Assembly (NCBI RefSeq): GCF_900177415.1
Contig: NZ_FXAF01000006.1
Location: 1,016,001 to 1,080,000, forward strand
Source of the DNA: Xaviernesmea oryzae
Lineage (GTDB): Bacteria; Pseudomonadota; Alphaproteobacteria; Rhizobiales; Rhizobiaceae
Length of the DNA stretch: 64,000 nt
Direction of reading: 5' to 3'
Position numbers and translations under genes: made by a program. The notes beneath the pieces are model-generated. The model did no database searches and was not told the DNA's origin. It saw only the letters and a list, made by a program, of their open reading frames with translations. Positions 8,818-18,518 of this stretch are shown in pieces (position 1 is the stretch's first letter; every line of letters starts with the position of its first letter).

Positions 8818-10092
8818 ATGGCGCTTGCGGGCACACGGTTCCTGTTCGTGGCCGGCCTCGCTTTCGGGGCCGCGTCGGCATATCCGGCAATGGCGCAGGA
8901 TCGCAGCGATCTGGCCCCCTATGCGATGCTGCGATCTTTGCAATTCGTGCAGGATTCGGTCGTTCGCGGTGATCATTCCGCCGCGGAAATGCAGCGCTTC
9001 ATGCTGGAGACGATCGACCGGCGGCTGAGGACCGCAGACTCCTCGGTCTTCGAGGATCCCCGCAATGTCGACGCCGCGCTGATCTATGCCATGAGCGGCG
9101 GCAATCCCGGGACGCTCGAATATCTCGCTTCACGCGACATAGCCGGCAATTTCGACAGCCGCGTTGCAGACGCATTGAGGAAATACCTGAGCGGCAAAGG
9201 CACGCTCGTTGCCAAAAGCCTGGCCGAAATGACCGAGGAGTATCACGACGAGAAGATCGGGCCCTACCTCGCGCTGGTCAGCGGCAACGTGTCGGTGGTC
9301 AAGGATCCTGAGGGCGCTCTGGTCTTTTACGACTGGGCGCGGCTGACGGCTCCCGGCACGATCATAGAAGAGGCGGCGCTCCGCCGCTCCGTCGCAATCG
9401 CCGTCGATGCCAACCTGGTGGGCCAGGCGCTTTCGTATTCGCGCAAATATGCCCGGCGTTTCGTGCATTCTCCCTATGCCAGCCAGTTCGCCGATTTCTT
9501 CGTGCAGCTCGTCGTCGGACATTTCGGCGAGATCACGGAAGAGGATATCGACGGTACGCTGGAATTCATGGACGTTGACCGCCGCCGGGAAGTCTTCCTG
9601 CGCATCGCCCGCGCAGCCGCGGTTGCCGGCAAGAACGACCTTGCCCGCCTCGCGTCCTCGAAAGCCGAGGCGCTCGGCGGAAATCCCACTCCCGAAGCGC
9701 TTGCGCGCCTCTATGGCGGTCTCGCCGACATCCCGACGAACGATATCGATGCGGCCATGCAGGCGATAGCCGACGTTCCGGAAGAAGCCCTGTCGCCGCG
9801 CGACAGGGCCTTGCGCCAGGCGGCGCAAGCCGTAGCGGAGCAGGTCCTTAGCCCGCCGATGGTCGAAAGCCTCGCACAAGAAATGCCTGTCACTATGAAC
9901 AATACAGAAGACGCGAACCCTCAAGCCGCGTCGCCCAGAAATGAGATCGCTGGGCCTGCCCCCGCCACGGAAGGTCCGATGGCCGGCACCGCTGCCAACT
10001 TCGATCCGGCCTTCCAGACATTCGTCGATAGCGGTCGTTCGAAATTGCTTGCCATCGATGAAATGCTGAAGGAGGAGAGCGCTTCCAAATGA
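8818..10092 (+). CDS. motC: Periplasmic motility protein MotC
   Basis: A 424-residue secreted protein with a signal peptide that probably ends at AYPAMA-QD (residues 23-24). The body is alpha-helical with no recognisable enzyme motif. In S. meliloti, MotC is a periplasmic partner that stabilises MotB and is needed for motor torque; the identification here rests on size, signal peptide and position directly after motB (two bases) and before fliK (four-base ATGA overlap at 10089). It is restricted to rhizobial-type motors. Confidence 0.9.
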   Translation: MALAGTRFLFVAGLAFGAASAYPAMAQDRSDLAPYAMLRSLQFVQDSVVRGDHSAAEMQRFMLETIDRRLRTADSSVFEDPRNVDAALIYAMSGGNPGTLEYLASRDIAGNFDSRVADALRKYLSGKGTLVAKSLAEMTEEYHDEKIGPYLALVSGNVSVVKDPEGALVFYDWARLTAPGTIIEEAALRRSVAIAVDANLVGQALSYSRKYARRFVHSPYASQFADFFVQLVVGHFGEITEEDIDGTLEFMDVDRRREVFLRIARAAAVAGKNDLARLASSKAEALGGNPTPEALARLYGGLADIPTNDIDAAMQAIADVPEEALSPRDRALRQAAQAVAEQVLSPPMVESLAQEMPVTMNNTEDANPQAASPRNEIAGPAPATEGPMAGTAANFDPAFQTFVDSGRSKLLAIDEMLKEESASK

Positions 10093-11552
10093 TTACCGAT
10101 ATCTTGGGTGGTAAAGCTGGCGCTACGGATGCGGCTTCTTCCGCAAAACATGCCGTCGCAGGCCGGAAGGATGCCGACGGTTCTCCAAGCGGATTCGCCG
10201 ATGCGCTTTCGGGCTATGGGCGCGATGCGCATTCCCAGCAGCCGGACGACGTGCCGGAAGGCGAGGGGGAGGCCGTCCCTGAAGACCCCATGGCGGATGC
10301 GCAGCCTGCCAAGACGAAGCCGATCATCGATCTCAGGCCGGAATCCCTGCGCACAAGATCCGGTGAAGCGGAAAACTCGGCCGAGCCTCTGAAGCCGGAA
10401 GAGACGCGGAAATCCGGAGAGCGGCAACTGACCGCGGCGGAGAAGAAGCTCCGCGATGCGCTTGCGGCTGCCAAGGCCGTCGCAAAGCAACTGGATGAGC
10501 TTCACGAAAAGAACGCAGCTTCCGGAAAGGATATGGCGCCGGACGGCGAGGATGCCGATCTGGACCTGTCGATGCTTTCCGCCGACGACGCGAAGATCGC
10601 CGATGTCCTGTCGCTCCTGAACGGAGCGGAGACGAAGGCCGCCGAGCTGAACGCGACGATGCCGAAGAATGCTGCCGGAGCTCAGAACAAGCGAGGTAAG
10701 GATGCCGACGGCCGGTCCGATGAACCCGGCGCCCTTCCGGTCAATGATCCAAAACGCGCCGCGCTGATGAGCGACTCAGCGGCGGACCCGCTTTCGATGC
10801 CTTCGGACCCGGATACGGCTGTTCCCGGCACGCGCGCGTTCCGTTTCAGCAATGCCCGCGGTGAAGGTCCGAGCGTCGATATGACGGTCGATGGCGGCCG
10901 CGGCGGGCGCACAGCTGCCGTGGAGTTCAAGTCGTCCTCCAACGGTGCTGCCGAAAACGTCACCGTGCTCGACTCTCGCCGGTTCCTTGGGCTGGCGCCG
11001 AATTCCAACGGCGCGAACCTGACGGCGGTGCTTTCCGGCGATCCCGAATGGGCGGCGGCGATGCATCCGAGCTCGGCTCTTTCCAATGCGGCGGCGCAGA
11101 GCAGCACCGGGACGGTGGTGAACATGCTCAAGCTGCAGATGAACCCGCACGAACTCGGCTCGGTGACCGCCACCTTGCGCCTTCACGGCGAGGAATTGAA
11201 CGTTCATCTGACCGTCGAGACGCGCGCGGCCTATAGGCAGCTCAGCGACGACAGCGGCGGCATCCTGGATGCGCTCCGTGCACAGGGCTTCGCCGTCGAT
11301 CAGGTAACGATCAGCATCGCGTCGACGGCGGGTTCGGACGCCGCCGGCAGCCAGCAAGGGCAGGCGGGACAGACGGGCCAGCAGAACATGGCCGAAGGCG
11401 GGCGGCAGGGGCAGGCTGCCGGTCGCGGCCAGGAACAGGCCGCTAACCGGCAGGCGGATGAGCAAGGCGCAAGGAATGCAAATGACGCTGCATTGGACAA
11501 CGCGACGGCTGCCGTTTCTGGCGGCGCTCGTCCTGACCATCTCTACCTCTGA
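10089..11552 (+). CDS. fliK: Flagellar hook-length control protein FliK (formerly MotD)
   Basis: Controls hook length and the export switch from hook to filament proteins. The 487-residue product has a long disordered, charged N-terminal part and the conserved Flg_hook domain at about residues 340-420 (MLKLQMNPHELGSVTATLRL, then ILDALRAQGFAVDQVTISIA). A Gln/Gly/Ala-rich tail (about 420-465) follows. In S. meliloti this gene was first called motD and later shown to be FliK. The start overlaps the motC stop, and its last 71 bases overlap the next gene in another frame. Confidence 0.92.
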   Translation: MITDILGGKAGATDAASSAKHAVAGRKDADGSPSGFADALSGYGRDAHSQQPDDVPEGEGEAVPEDPMADAQPAKTKPIIDLRPESLRTRSGEAENSAEPLKPEETRKSGERQLTAAEKKLRDALAAAKAVAKQLDELHEKNAASGKDMAPDGEDADLDLSMLSADDAKIADVLSLLNGAETKAAELNATMPKNAAGAQNKRGKDADGRSDEPGALPVNDPKRAALMSDSAADPLSMPSDPDTAVPGTRAFRFSNARGEGPSVDMTVDGGRGGRTAAVEFKSSSNGAAENVTVLDSRRFLGLAPNSNGANLTAVLSGDPEWAAAMHPSSALSNAAAQSSTGTVVNMLKLQMNPHELGSVTATLRLHGEELNVHLTVETRAAYRQLSDDSGGILDALRAQGFAVDQVTISIASTAGSDAAGSQQGQAGQTGQQNMAEGGRQGQAAGRGQEQAANRQADEQGARNANDAALDNATAAVSGGARPDHLYL

Positions 11553-12177
11553 AGCCGGCGCCGGATCGCTGTTCAGTTCGGGAGGATGGGCAGGCCGGGG
11601 ATCTGCTCCCGCCGAGGAAAATCCCGCACCCAAGGCCGTGCGGCACTCGCCTGCAAGTCCGGCGGCCCTCGGGGTGCCGGCCAATCCCGGCGCCTGCGAG
11701 CGTGAAATCCAGGCGGCTGCGGCGAAGTATGGCATACCGGAAGGTATTCTCTATTCGGTGGGTCTCACCGAGACCGGCCGCAAGGGGAGCCTCAGCCCTT
11801 ATGCCATGAATGTGGAGGGGAAGGCGTATTTCCCCCCTTCGCAGCAGGAGGCGATGACGACCTTCTATGCCGCCAGGCAGCAGGGCAGGAAGCTCATCGA
11901 CATAGGCTGCATGCAGATCAACCATCATTTCCACGGCGAGAATTTCTCTTCCCCCGAGGAAATGTTCAACCCTCAGCGCAACGTGGAATATGCGGCCAAG
12001 TTTCTCCGCAATCTCCATGACAGGCATGAGACCTGGACGATGGCGGTGGCCAGATACCATGCGGGGCCTAACAACGATCCCGCGCAGAAGAAATATGTGT
12101 GCCGCGTGATCAGCAATCTTGTTGCAACGGGCTACGGAAAATGGACTTCCAATGCTTCCCGGTTCTGCGACGGGTAG
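11482..12177 (+). CDS. Secreted lytic transglycosylase of the flagellar locus
   Basis: A 231-residue exported peptidoglycan hydrolase. The signal peptide runs to about residue 28 (LPFLAALVLTISTSEAGAG). The SLT fold is shown by the catalytic glutamate in VGLTETG, by IGCMQINHHFH and by VARYHAG. It probably opens the cell wall for rod or stator assembly, replacing the muramidase half of enteric FlgJ, since the rod-binding half is a separate gene at 22391. I chose the ATG at 11482, preceded by AAGGA at the right distance; the ATGs at 11458 and 11476 are alternatives. It starts 71 bases inside fliK. Confidence 0.85.
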   Translation: MTLHWTTRRLPFLAALVLTISTSEAGAGSLFSSGGWAGRGSAPAEENPAPKAVRHSPASPAALGVPANPGACEREIQAAAAKYGIPEGILYSVGLTETGRKGSLSPYAMNVEGKAYFPPSQQEAMTTFYAARQQGRKLIDIGCMQINHHFHGENFSSPEEMFNPQRNVEYAAKFLRNLHDRHETWTMAVARYHAGPNNDPAQKKYVCRVISNLVATGYGKWTSNASRFCDG

Positions 12178-12458
12178 GCAATCTTCAGTTGAATTTGCAA
12201 AACGAAGAATCGCAAAATTGCAATTGCCCTACTTTGTGGCGCAAAATGGCAATGCAAGCATTCTTTTGCGATGCGTTAATTTTTCCACTGGAAACTTGTG
12301 TGTGAAAATCGCACACCCACTATATCTAGTGCAAATCGGGAGCTAAAGGTTAATCAACTATTAATTTGTTTGGTTAATTTCACGCAGCTTGTCTCGGATT
12401 CCGCCGATTCGTACCCATAGCCTCATCGAAACACCACAACTGATTCGGAGGCGGACGA
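12178..12458 (+). promoter_or_regulatory. AT-rich control region upstream of rem
   Basis: This 281-base gap is markedly more A+T-rich than its surroundings. It contains GTGTGTG-AAAAT-CGCACAC (12298-12316), an imperfect inverted repeat, several related GCAAAA/TTGCGATGCG words, a perfect TTAA-N7-TTAA site (12350-12364), a GGTTAAT word at 12372-12378 and CATCGAAAC (12424-12432) as seen before flaB. In S. meliloti rem is activated by the LuxR-type pair VisNR; which of these words serves it is not visible here. Confidence 0.5.
12350..12364 (+). promoter_or_regulatory. TTAA-N7-TTAA site (CtrA-type box) before rem
   Basis: TTAATCAACTATTAA matches the full CtrA recognition sequence and lies 95 bases before the rem start codon. 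It would place the motility regulator under cell-cycle control. Motif evidence only. Confidence 0.5.
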
Positions 12459-13130
12459 ATGATCGTAGTGGTTGATGAGCGTGAGCTCGTGAAAGACGGT
12501 TACACTTCTCTTTTCGGGCGGGAGGGAATTCCTTCCCAGGGGTTCGATCCAAGGGAATTCGGCGAGTGGGTAAACACCGCGGCAGATTCGGACATCGCTG
12601 CGGTCGAAGCCTTTCTGATCGGCCAGGGTGAGCGCGCGCTCGAATTGCCGCGGGCGATCCGGGACCGGTCGATGGCGCCTGTGATCGCGGTCAGCGATCA
12701 GCCCTCCCTGGAGGCGACCCTTGCCTTCTTCGACAGCGGCGTCGACGACGTGGTGCGCAAGCCCGTCCATCCCCGTGAGATCCTGGCGCGTGCCGCTGCG
12801 ATCCGCCGGCGCCTGAAGGCGATTGCAAACTACACGGACATCGGCGCGATCCGGGTCTTCTCCGACGGCCGCGATCCGGAGATCGATGGCGACGTTTTCC
12901 CGCTGCCGCGCCGCGAGCGCCGCATTCTGGAGTATCTGGTCGCCAATCGCGGCCGCCGTGTTTCCAAGACACAGATCTTCAATGCCATCTACGGCATCTT
13001 CGACGAGGAAGTCGAAGAGAACGTCGTCGAAAGCCATATCAGCAAGCTGCGCAAGAAGCTGCGCAAGAAGCTCGGCTTCGATCCCGTCGATTCCAAGCGT
13101 TTCCTTGGCTATTGCATCGACTGGAACTGA
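12459..13130 (+). CDS. rem: Rem, OmpR-type activator of late motility genes
   Basis: Transcription factor that in S. meliloti is turned on by VisNR and activates flagellar, motor and chemotaxis genes in growing cells. The 223-residue protein has a receiver-like domain (about 1-115) and a C-terminal winged helix (about 130-220, with [20 protein letters not shown] and [13 protein letters not shown]). The receiver keeps acidic D6-E7 and the KP motif (VRKPVHP), but the phosphate-accepting Asp is replaced by Glu50 (AAVEAFLIG). It probably acts without phosphorylation and may be locked in an active-like state. No partner kinase is encoded next to it. The ATG at 12459 follows CGGAGG. Confidence 0.93.
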   Translation: MIVVVDERELVKDGYTSLFGREGIPSQGFDPREFGEWVNTAADSDIAAVEAFLIGQGERALELPRAIRDRSMAPVIAVSDQPSLEATLAFFDSGVDDVVRKPVHPREILARAAAIRRRLKAIANYTDIGAIRVFSDGRDPEIDGDVFPLPRRERRILEYLVANRGRRVSKTQIFNAIYGIFDEEVEENVVESHISKLRKKLRKKLGFDPVDSKRFLGYCIDWN

Positions 13131-13232
13131 TTTTCAGCGGGGCCTTGCCGCATATTTCGCGGGATGGAAGGCAGACAGCTTCACGCAAGGCCCGCAACTT
13201 ACTCTCTCCATCAGACAAACAGGAGATTTCCT

Positions 13233-14552
13233 ATGAGTATTTTCGGCACGATGAAGACGGCCGTCTCGGGTATGAATGCTCAGGCCAACCGCCTCGGCAC
13301 GGTTGGCGACAATATCGCCAATTCCAGCACGGTCGGTTACAAGCGCGCCTCGACGGCGTTTTCCTCGCTGGTCCTGCCCTCGACCCAGGGCTCGTATTCT
13401 TCGGGTGGTGTCGAAACCAACGTCCGCTACAGCATCTCCGAGCAGGGCGGCATCCAGTACACGACGTCGAACACCGACCTCGCCATCCAGGGCGAAGGCT
13501 TCTTCATCGTCAGCGATCCGAACGGTTCACCTTATCTGACCCGCGCCGGCTCGTTCCAGAAGGACTCGAACGGCTATCTCGTCAACACGGCCGGCTACCA
13601 GCTCATGGGCTATCCCTATGGCTCGAACCCGCCGGCGGCCGTCGTCAACGGCTTCAACGGCCTCGAGGCGATCAACATCAACGACTTCGGTCTGATATCC
13701 TCGCCCTCCAGCCAGGGCAGCTTCCCGGCCAACCTGAACAAGGAAGCGACGGCCGTTACCGGCGATACGCCTGGCGACAACCTCGCAACCAGCACCTATA
13801 CCAACAAGAGCTCGCTGACGGGCTACGACCATGCCGGTGCAAAGGTTCTCTACGATTTCTACTACACCAAGATCGACGACAACACCTGGGAAGTGACGGT
13901 CTTCCGTCAGGATCAGTCGACCAACGGCGGCTTTCCATATGTCGGCTCGGACGGTACGCCTGCTACGGCCATCAAGTCGACTTCGACGCTTAGGTTCGAT
14001 CCGAACACAAACAAATTGGTGGCCGGCAACTACAACCCCGGTCCGCCGCCGACCGGTTCCGACAAGCAGATTGTCATTACGGATCCGACCGACGGCGCCA
14101 CGCCGGCGCAGACGATCACCATCGACCTCTCCGATATGACGCAGTTCGCCACCGCCTTCACGCCGGGCAAGGGCATCATCGACGGCAATTCGCCGAGCCC
14201 GATCACCGATGTTCAAATCGGCGGCGACGGCGTCGTCACGGCCGTCTATCAGGATGGCGGCCGCCGTCCGATCTATCAGCTCGCGCTGGCGACGGTTCCG
14301 GCGATCGACAAGCTGCAGCCGCAGAACGGCAACGTCTATCTGCCGACCAACGACTCGGGCGTCGTGACCATCGGCTTCCCGACGAGCGGCGCCTTCGGCC
14401 AGATCTACTCCGGTGCGCTTGAAAGCTCCAACGTCGATATCGCCAACGAGCTGACAGAGATGATCGAATCCCAGCGCGTCTACACGGCGAATTCGAAGGT
14501 CTTCCAGACCGGCTCCGATCTGATGGACGTACTCATCAACCTGAAGAGATAA
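13233..14552 (+). CDS. flgE: Flagellar hook protein FlgE
   Basis: Subunit of the hook, the flexible joint between rod and filament, exported by the flagellar type III system. The 439-residue protein starts MSIFGTMKTAVSGMNAQANR, the usual rod/hook N-terminus, has GDNIANSSTVGYKRA at residues 23-40, and ends with the matching helix SQRVYTANSKVFQTGSDLMD. The ATG at 13233 has AGGAGA upstream; the frame stays open back to 13164 but that extension does not fit the family. It follows rem by 102 bases and heads the flgE-flgK-flgL run. Confidence 0.96.
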   Translation: MSIFGTMKTAVSGMNAQANRLGTVGDNIANSSTVGYKRASTAFSSLVLPSTQGSYSSGGVETNVRYSISEQGGIQYTTSNTDLAIQGEGFFIVSDPNGSPYLTRAGSFQKDSNGYLVNTAGYQLMGYPYGSNPPAAVVNGFNGLEAININDFGLISSPSSQGSFPANLNKEATAVTGDTPGDNLATSTYTNKSSLTGYDHAGAKVLYDFYYTKIDDNTWEVTVFRQDQSTNGGFPYVGSDGTPATAIKSTSTLRFDPNTNKLVAGNYNPGPPPTGSDKQIVITDPTDGATPAQTITIDLSDMTQFATAFTPGKGIIDGNSPSPITDVQIGGDGVVTAVYQDGGRRPIYQLALATVPAIDKLQPQNGNVYLPTNDSGVVTIGFPTSGAFGQIYSGALESSNVDIANELTEMIESQRVYTANSKVFQTGSDLMDVLINLKR

Positions 14553-14599
14553 TCGGCCGAAATCATCGAGAGAATAAGTCTCAAGAGGTTATTTAAGAA

Positions 14600-16069
14600 A
14601 TGTCGCTTTCGTCAGCATTGTCTACGGCCCAGTCCATCTTCAACAACTCCGGCACCCAGTCGTCGGTAGTTTCGAAGAACATCGCCAATGCGCAGAACCC
14701 GGATTATGTCCGCCGTTCCGCAATGGTCGTGACCGGCGGCAATGGGGCCATGATCGGCGACATCGTCCGCTCCCAGAATGCGCCGCTCCTGCGTCAGACG
14801 ATCGAGAGCTCGTCGGTGGCGAGCGGCCAGCGGACGCTTCTGAACGGCCTTGAATCGATCAAGAACCTGATGGGGGGGAACAACAACGAGTTCTCTCCCG
14901 CCAAGCTGATCACGGCCTTCCGCAACAATCTCGATGCATTCGCCTCCAAGGCGAACGATACCGGCCTCGGCATGGCCGTGATTTCCAGCGCGCAGGACCT
15001 GGCATCGGGCCTGAACACGGCGGCCAACGAACTCCAGCAGATCCGCAAGGATGCCGACGAGCAGATCAAGCAGAATGTCGATGACCTGAACGCGTTGCTC
15101 GCCAAGCTCGAGGCGGTCAACAACCAGGTCAAGAATGCGACGGCGAGCGGCGCCGATGCCAATGACGCGCTCGACGAGCGCGAAGGGCTCGTCAAGAAGA
15201 TCTCGGAAATCGTCGGCGTCACGTCCTACATTCGCGAAAACAACGACCTGGTGCTCTATACCTCGGACGGCGTGACGCTGTTCGAATCCGTTCCGCGGAA
15301 GGTAACGTTCCAGCCCACGGCCGGTTTCGATGCGGCGACCACCGGAAGCGGCGTCTATATCGACGGTGTGGCGCTCAAGGCCGGCGAATCCGCCAATACC
15401 ACAGCCAAGGGTTCCATCCAGGCGCTGTTGCAGCTCCGCGACGAAATCGCTCCCACCTTCCAGAGCCAGCTCGACGAGATTGCCCGCGGCCTGATCACCG
15501 CGTTTGCGGAAACGGGACCGGACGGGACGCTCACGCCCCTAACGGGTCTCTTCACCTACAAGGACAGCGCCGGTGTCCAGCAGACGGCCGTCCCCGCCGC
15601 CGGCGTGACCGTTCCGGGTCTTGCTTCGCGCATCCTCGTCAATCCGATCGTCGTTCCCCCGACCGGCACGCCCGACAAGCTGCGGGACGGCGGCATCAAC
15701 GGCGTGGCTTATGTGGTCAATACGGGCGGCAGCAGCTATGGCGACCTGCTGGACAAGTATAACGAAAACCTCGAAGGGCCGATGGCGTTCGATCCGGACA
15801 CGGAAATCGCCGACGCTCCGGACCTTCTGTCCTTCGCATCCGACTCCATGGGTTGGCTGGAGCAGCTTCGCAGCACGGCGACCTCCGCCGACGAGACGAA
15901 GACGGCCATGCTGACCCGCTCTCTCGAAGCCTATTCCAGCAATACGGGCGTCAGCCTCGACGAAGAACTGTCGCTGCTTCTTGATATTGAACAATCTTAT
16001 AAGGCCGGCACGAAGCTGATGGCGACGGTCGACGAAATGATGCAGGCCCTCTTGGATATTGCGAGCTGA
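14600..16069 (+). CDS. flgK: Hook-associated protein 1 (hook-filament junction) FlgK
   Basis: First of the two junction proteins that connect hook and filament. The 489-residue protein has the N-terminal pattern SSALSTAQSIF and VSKNIANAQNPDYVRR and the C-terminal helix DEELSLLLDIEQSYKAGTKL typical of FlgK. The centre contains coiled-coil segments around residues 145-200. It lies 47 bases after flgE and two bases before flgL, so the three are probably co-transcribed. Confidence 0.96.
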   Translation: MSLSSALSTAQSIFNNSGTQSSVVSKNIANAQNPDYVRRSAMVVTGGNGAMIGDIVRSQNAPLLRQTIESSSVASGQRTLLNGLESIKNLMGGNNNEFSPAKLITAFRNNLDAFASKANDTGLGMAVISSAQDLASGLNTAANELQQIRKDADEQIKQNVDDLNALLAKLEAVNNQVKNATASGADANDALDEREGLVKKISEIVGVTSYIRENNDLVLYTSDGVTLFESVPRKVTFQPTAGFDAATTGSGVYIDGVALKAGESANTTAKGSIQALLQLRDEIAPTFQSQLDEIARGLITAFAETGPDGTLTPLTGLFTYKDSAGVQQTAVPAAGVTVPGLASRILVNPIVVPPTGTPDKLRDGGINGVAYVVNTGGSSYGDLLDKYNENLEGPMAFDPDTEIADAPDLLSFASDSMGWLEQLRSTATSADETKTAMLTRSLEAYSSNTGVSLDEELSLLLDIEQSYKAGTKLMATVDEMMQALLDIAS

Positions 16070-16071
16070 TC

Positions 16072-17181
16072 ATGAAGACATCGTTCATTTCCACATTATC
16101 CATTCAGACCACGATGCGGAATTCGATCGCAGGCGTGCAGCGTGAAATGGTGAAGGCGAACCAGGAAGCGGTAAGCGGGAAGCACGCGGATATCGGCGTC
16201 ACCCTGGGTGCCAGCACGTCCCGCGCGCTCGATCTCTCCCGCGACATCACGCGCATCGAATCCCTTTACAGCACTGCATCGCTCGCGACACAGCGGCTCG
16301 AAAGCGCGGAACTTTCGCTTTCGAAGATGAACGATCTCGCTCTCGAGATCCAGAGCGCCATCCTGACGCTCGGCAATTCCACGGACGAGACGAGCCTTGC
16401 GACGGCGCGCATGACGATGCAGAACTCGCTCGACGCCTTCACGAGCTTCGCAAACACGGCGGTCCAGGGCGAATACATCTTTGCGGGCATCAATACCGAC
16501 GTGAAGCCGATGCAGGATTATTTCGCGCCGGGCTCCCCGGCGAAGGCGGCTTTCGACACCGAGCTCAACTATTACATGTCGTCGCAGGTCCCGCCCGTCG
16601 CAAGCCTGTCGGCGATGACGGAAGACCAGATGAACGGCTTCCTCGACGATCTCGAAGCGAAGTTCAACGGCACTGCTACGTTGACGTCTCCGCCGCACCC
16701 GGCGGCTCTGAACGGGCAGGACCTCTGGACGACCTTTTTCTCCAGCGCCAGCGACGAGAACATGAAGAGCCGCGTCAGCTCGACCGAGGTCGTCGAAAGC
16801 TCGACCAATGCCAATAGCGCCGGCATGCGGAATTTCGCGTTCGCCTCGATCATCTCGATGGAGCTCCTGCAGCCCAACATGGACGCCAAGGCCCGCGAGA
16901 CGGTGAGCGCGCGGACAGGGGCCGTCATCGCCAAGGCGATGAACGGTGTAGATAGCATTAACCAGCAACGGACTATGGTAGGCGTCTATACGGAACGTGT
17001 CTCCAAGGCTGAGGAAAGGTTGGAGGCGCAGAAAGATATTCTGGTGAAGGGTCTCGGAGACATGGAGAATGTCGATCCGGAGGAGGCCGCGACCCGTCTC
17101 AACACCATGAAGACCCTTCTCGAGACCGCATATACCGTAACGGCGAGAATTCAGCAGCTGAGTCTAGCCAACTTCCTTTGA
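16072..17181 (+). CDS. flgL: Hook-associated protein 3 FlgL
   Basis: Second junction protein, which contacts the first flagellin subunits. The 369-residue product is flagellin-like at both ends (QREMVKANQEAVSGKHADIG near the N-terminus; EEAATRLNTMKTLLETAYTV and final LSLANFL) and shorter in the middle. It begins two bases after flgK, so translation is probably coupled. Confidence 0.95.
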   Translation: MKTSFISTLSIQTTMRNSIAGVQREMVKANQEAVSGKHADIGVTLGASTSRALDLSRDITRIESLYSTASLATQRLESAELSLSKMNDLALEIQSAILTLGNSTDETSLATARMTMQNSLDAFTSFANTAVQGEYIFAGINTDVKPMQDYFAPGSPAKAAFDTELNYYMSSQVPPVASLSAMTEDQMNGFLDDLEAKFNGTATLTSPPHPAALNGQDLWTTFFSSASDENMKSRVSSTEVVESSTNANSAGMRNFAFASIISMELLQPNMDAKARETVSARTGAVIAKAMNGVDSINQQRTMVGVYTERVSKAEERLEAQKDILVKGLGDMENVDPEEAATRLNTMKTLLETAYTVTARIQQLSLANFL

Positions 17182-17219
17182 TGATTAAAGGAAGGCCCGT
17201 GAAGATGAAGGATACATGA

Positions 17220-17567
17220 ATGTACCAATTTTCATATGCCGAGATCATGGAGGATGGCGTCGCAAACGCCAAGGATCGTGAACGGCAGGCCCTCGATCGC
17301 TCCATCGAGATGCTGATCGCGGCTCGCGACGAGGGTAGTTACTCGCGCACGACGATCGAAGCCCTGTTTTATACCCGGCGTGTCTGGATTCGCTTCATCG
17401 AGGATCTGAAACAGCCGGATAACGAATTGGCCACCGAACTGCGTGCGGACCTGATCTCGATAGCCATCTGGATATTGAAGGAATGCGAGAAGATCAGAAA
17501 ACGCGACTCGACCAATTTCCAGGGCATCATTGACGTGACCACCATCATCAGGGATGGACTTAAATGA
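17220..17567 (+). CDS. flaF: Flagellar biosynthesis regulator FlaF
   Basis: A small cytoplasmic protein (115 residues) of the FlaF family, needed for flagellin production in alphaproteobacteria. It is helical throughout and carries the family pattern [16 protein letters not shown] and [12 protein letters not shown]. In Caulobacter, FlaF and FlbT act on flagellin in opposite directions at the mRNA or protein level. The stop overlaps the flbT start (ATGA at 17564-17567), so the two are made together. The ATG at 17220 is preceded by AAGGATAC. Confidence 0.95.
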   Translation: MYQFSYAEIMEDGVANAKDRERQALDRSIEMLIAARDEGSYSRTTIEALFYTRRVWIRFIEDLKQPDNELATELRADLISIAIWILKECEKIRKRDSTNFQGIIDVTTIIRDGLK

Positions 17568-18013
17568 AAAGTACGCTTCGCATCTCCTTGAAATCCGGTG
17601 AGCGGATATTCATCAACGGCGCCGTGTTGCGCGTTGATCGAAAGGTCGCGCTGGAATTCCTCAACGACGTCACGTTCCTTCTGGAAAACCACGTTCTTCA
17701 GCCGGAGGATGCGACGACGCCGCTTCGGCAGCTCTACTTCATCGCCCAGATGATGCTGATCAATCCCGATGGAAAGGAGCAGTCGTCGGCGCTGTTCCGC
17801 AAGTCGGTCGCCATGCTGCTCACCTGCTTCCACGACGACGAGGTGCAGGCGGAATTGAAGCGCATCGACGGCATGGTCGCATCCGGCCGCGCCTTCGACG
17901 CCTTGAAGGCGATCCGCGCCCTCTATCCGGTGGAAGACCGCATTCTGAACAACCAGGAAATCGCTCCGGCCACCGTCGAGCGCATCCGCAAGGAGATCGC
18001 ACCATGGCGATAG
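17564..18013 (+). CDS. flbT: Flagellin mRNA regulator FlbT
   Basis: A 149-residue protein of the FlbT family. In Caulobacter FlbT binds the leader of flagellin mRNA and limits its translation and stability until the hook is complete; in Brucella it acts positively. Here it keeps the family N-terminus ([20 protein letters not shown]). Translation is coupled to flaF upstream and to flgD downstream, whose start at 18004 lies inside the flbT end. Likely targets are the leaders of the four flagellins in this window, three of which share a hairpin over the ribosome binding site. Confidence 0.95.
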   Translation: MKSTLRISLKSGERIFINGAVLRVDRKVALEFLNDVTFLLENHVLQPEDATTPLRQLYFIAQMMLINPDGKEQSSALFRKSVAMLLTCFHDDEVQAELKRIDGMVASGRAFDALKAIRALYPVEDRILNNQEIAPATVERIRKEIAPWR

Positions 18014-18489
18014 ATCCGATTAGCTCGGCGACGGCCAATCCCTGGGCAAACGCCGGCGCATCGACCGACGCTGCCAAGAATGCCAGTTTGAACTACAACA
18101 ACTTCCTGCGGCTCCTCATCGAGCAGATGAAGCATCAGGACCCGACCGATCCGATGGATGCGACCGAGCAGATCTCGCAGCTTGCGACCTTCTCGCAGGT
18201 CGAACAGTCGATCCAGACGAACAATCATCTGAAGAGCATGCTTCAGGCCGAGGCATTGACCCGCGCCACCGATCTCGTCGGCAAATACATCAAGAGCGCC
18301 GACGACACGCTCACGGGCAAGGTCAAGGAAGTCGAGGTCTATGCGGACGGCGTCGTTGCCATTACGGAAAACAACGACAAGATCTTGCTGCAGGCCGGCG
18401 TCGTGTTCTCGGACCAGCCGCTCTCGACCGGCGACGATGATGCATCCGACGGGTCGACCGAAGGCGACAACAGCGGTACAGATACTTAA
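18004..18489 (+). CDS. flgD: Flagellar hook cap / hook assembly protein FlgD
   Basis: Scaffold needed for addition of hook subunits. The 161-residue protein has the conserved N-terminal part ([20 protein letters not shown] and [13 protein letters not shown]) and a short C-terminal part with an acidic tail ([17 protein letters not shown]). It is shorter than enteric FlgD (about 230 residues) because the C-terminal Ig-like region is reduced, which is usual in rhizobia. It overlaps flbT by ten bases. Confidence 0.93.
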   Translation: MAIDPISSATANPWANAGASTDAAKNASLNYNNFLRLLIEQMKHQDPTDPMDATEQISQLATFSQVEQSIQTNNHLKSMLQAEALTRATDLVGKYIKSADDTLTGKVKEVEVYADGVVAITENNDKILLQAGVVFSDQPLSTGDDDASDGSTEGDNSGTDT

Positions 18490-18518
18490 CGAAAATCCCG
18501 CGAATCGGAGTCGGCTCG

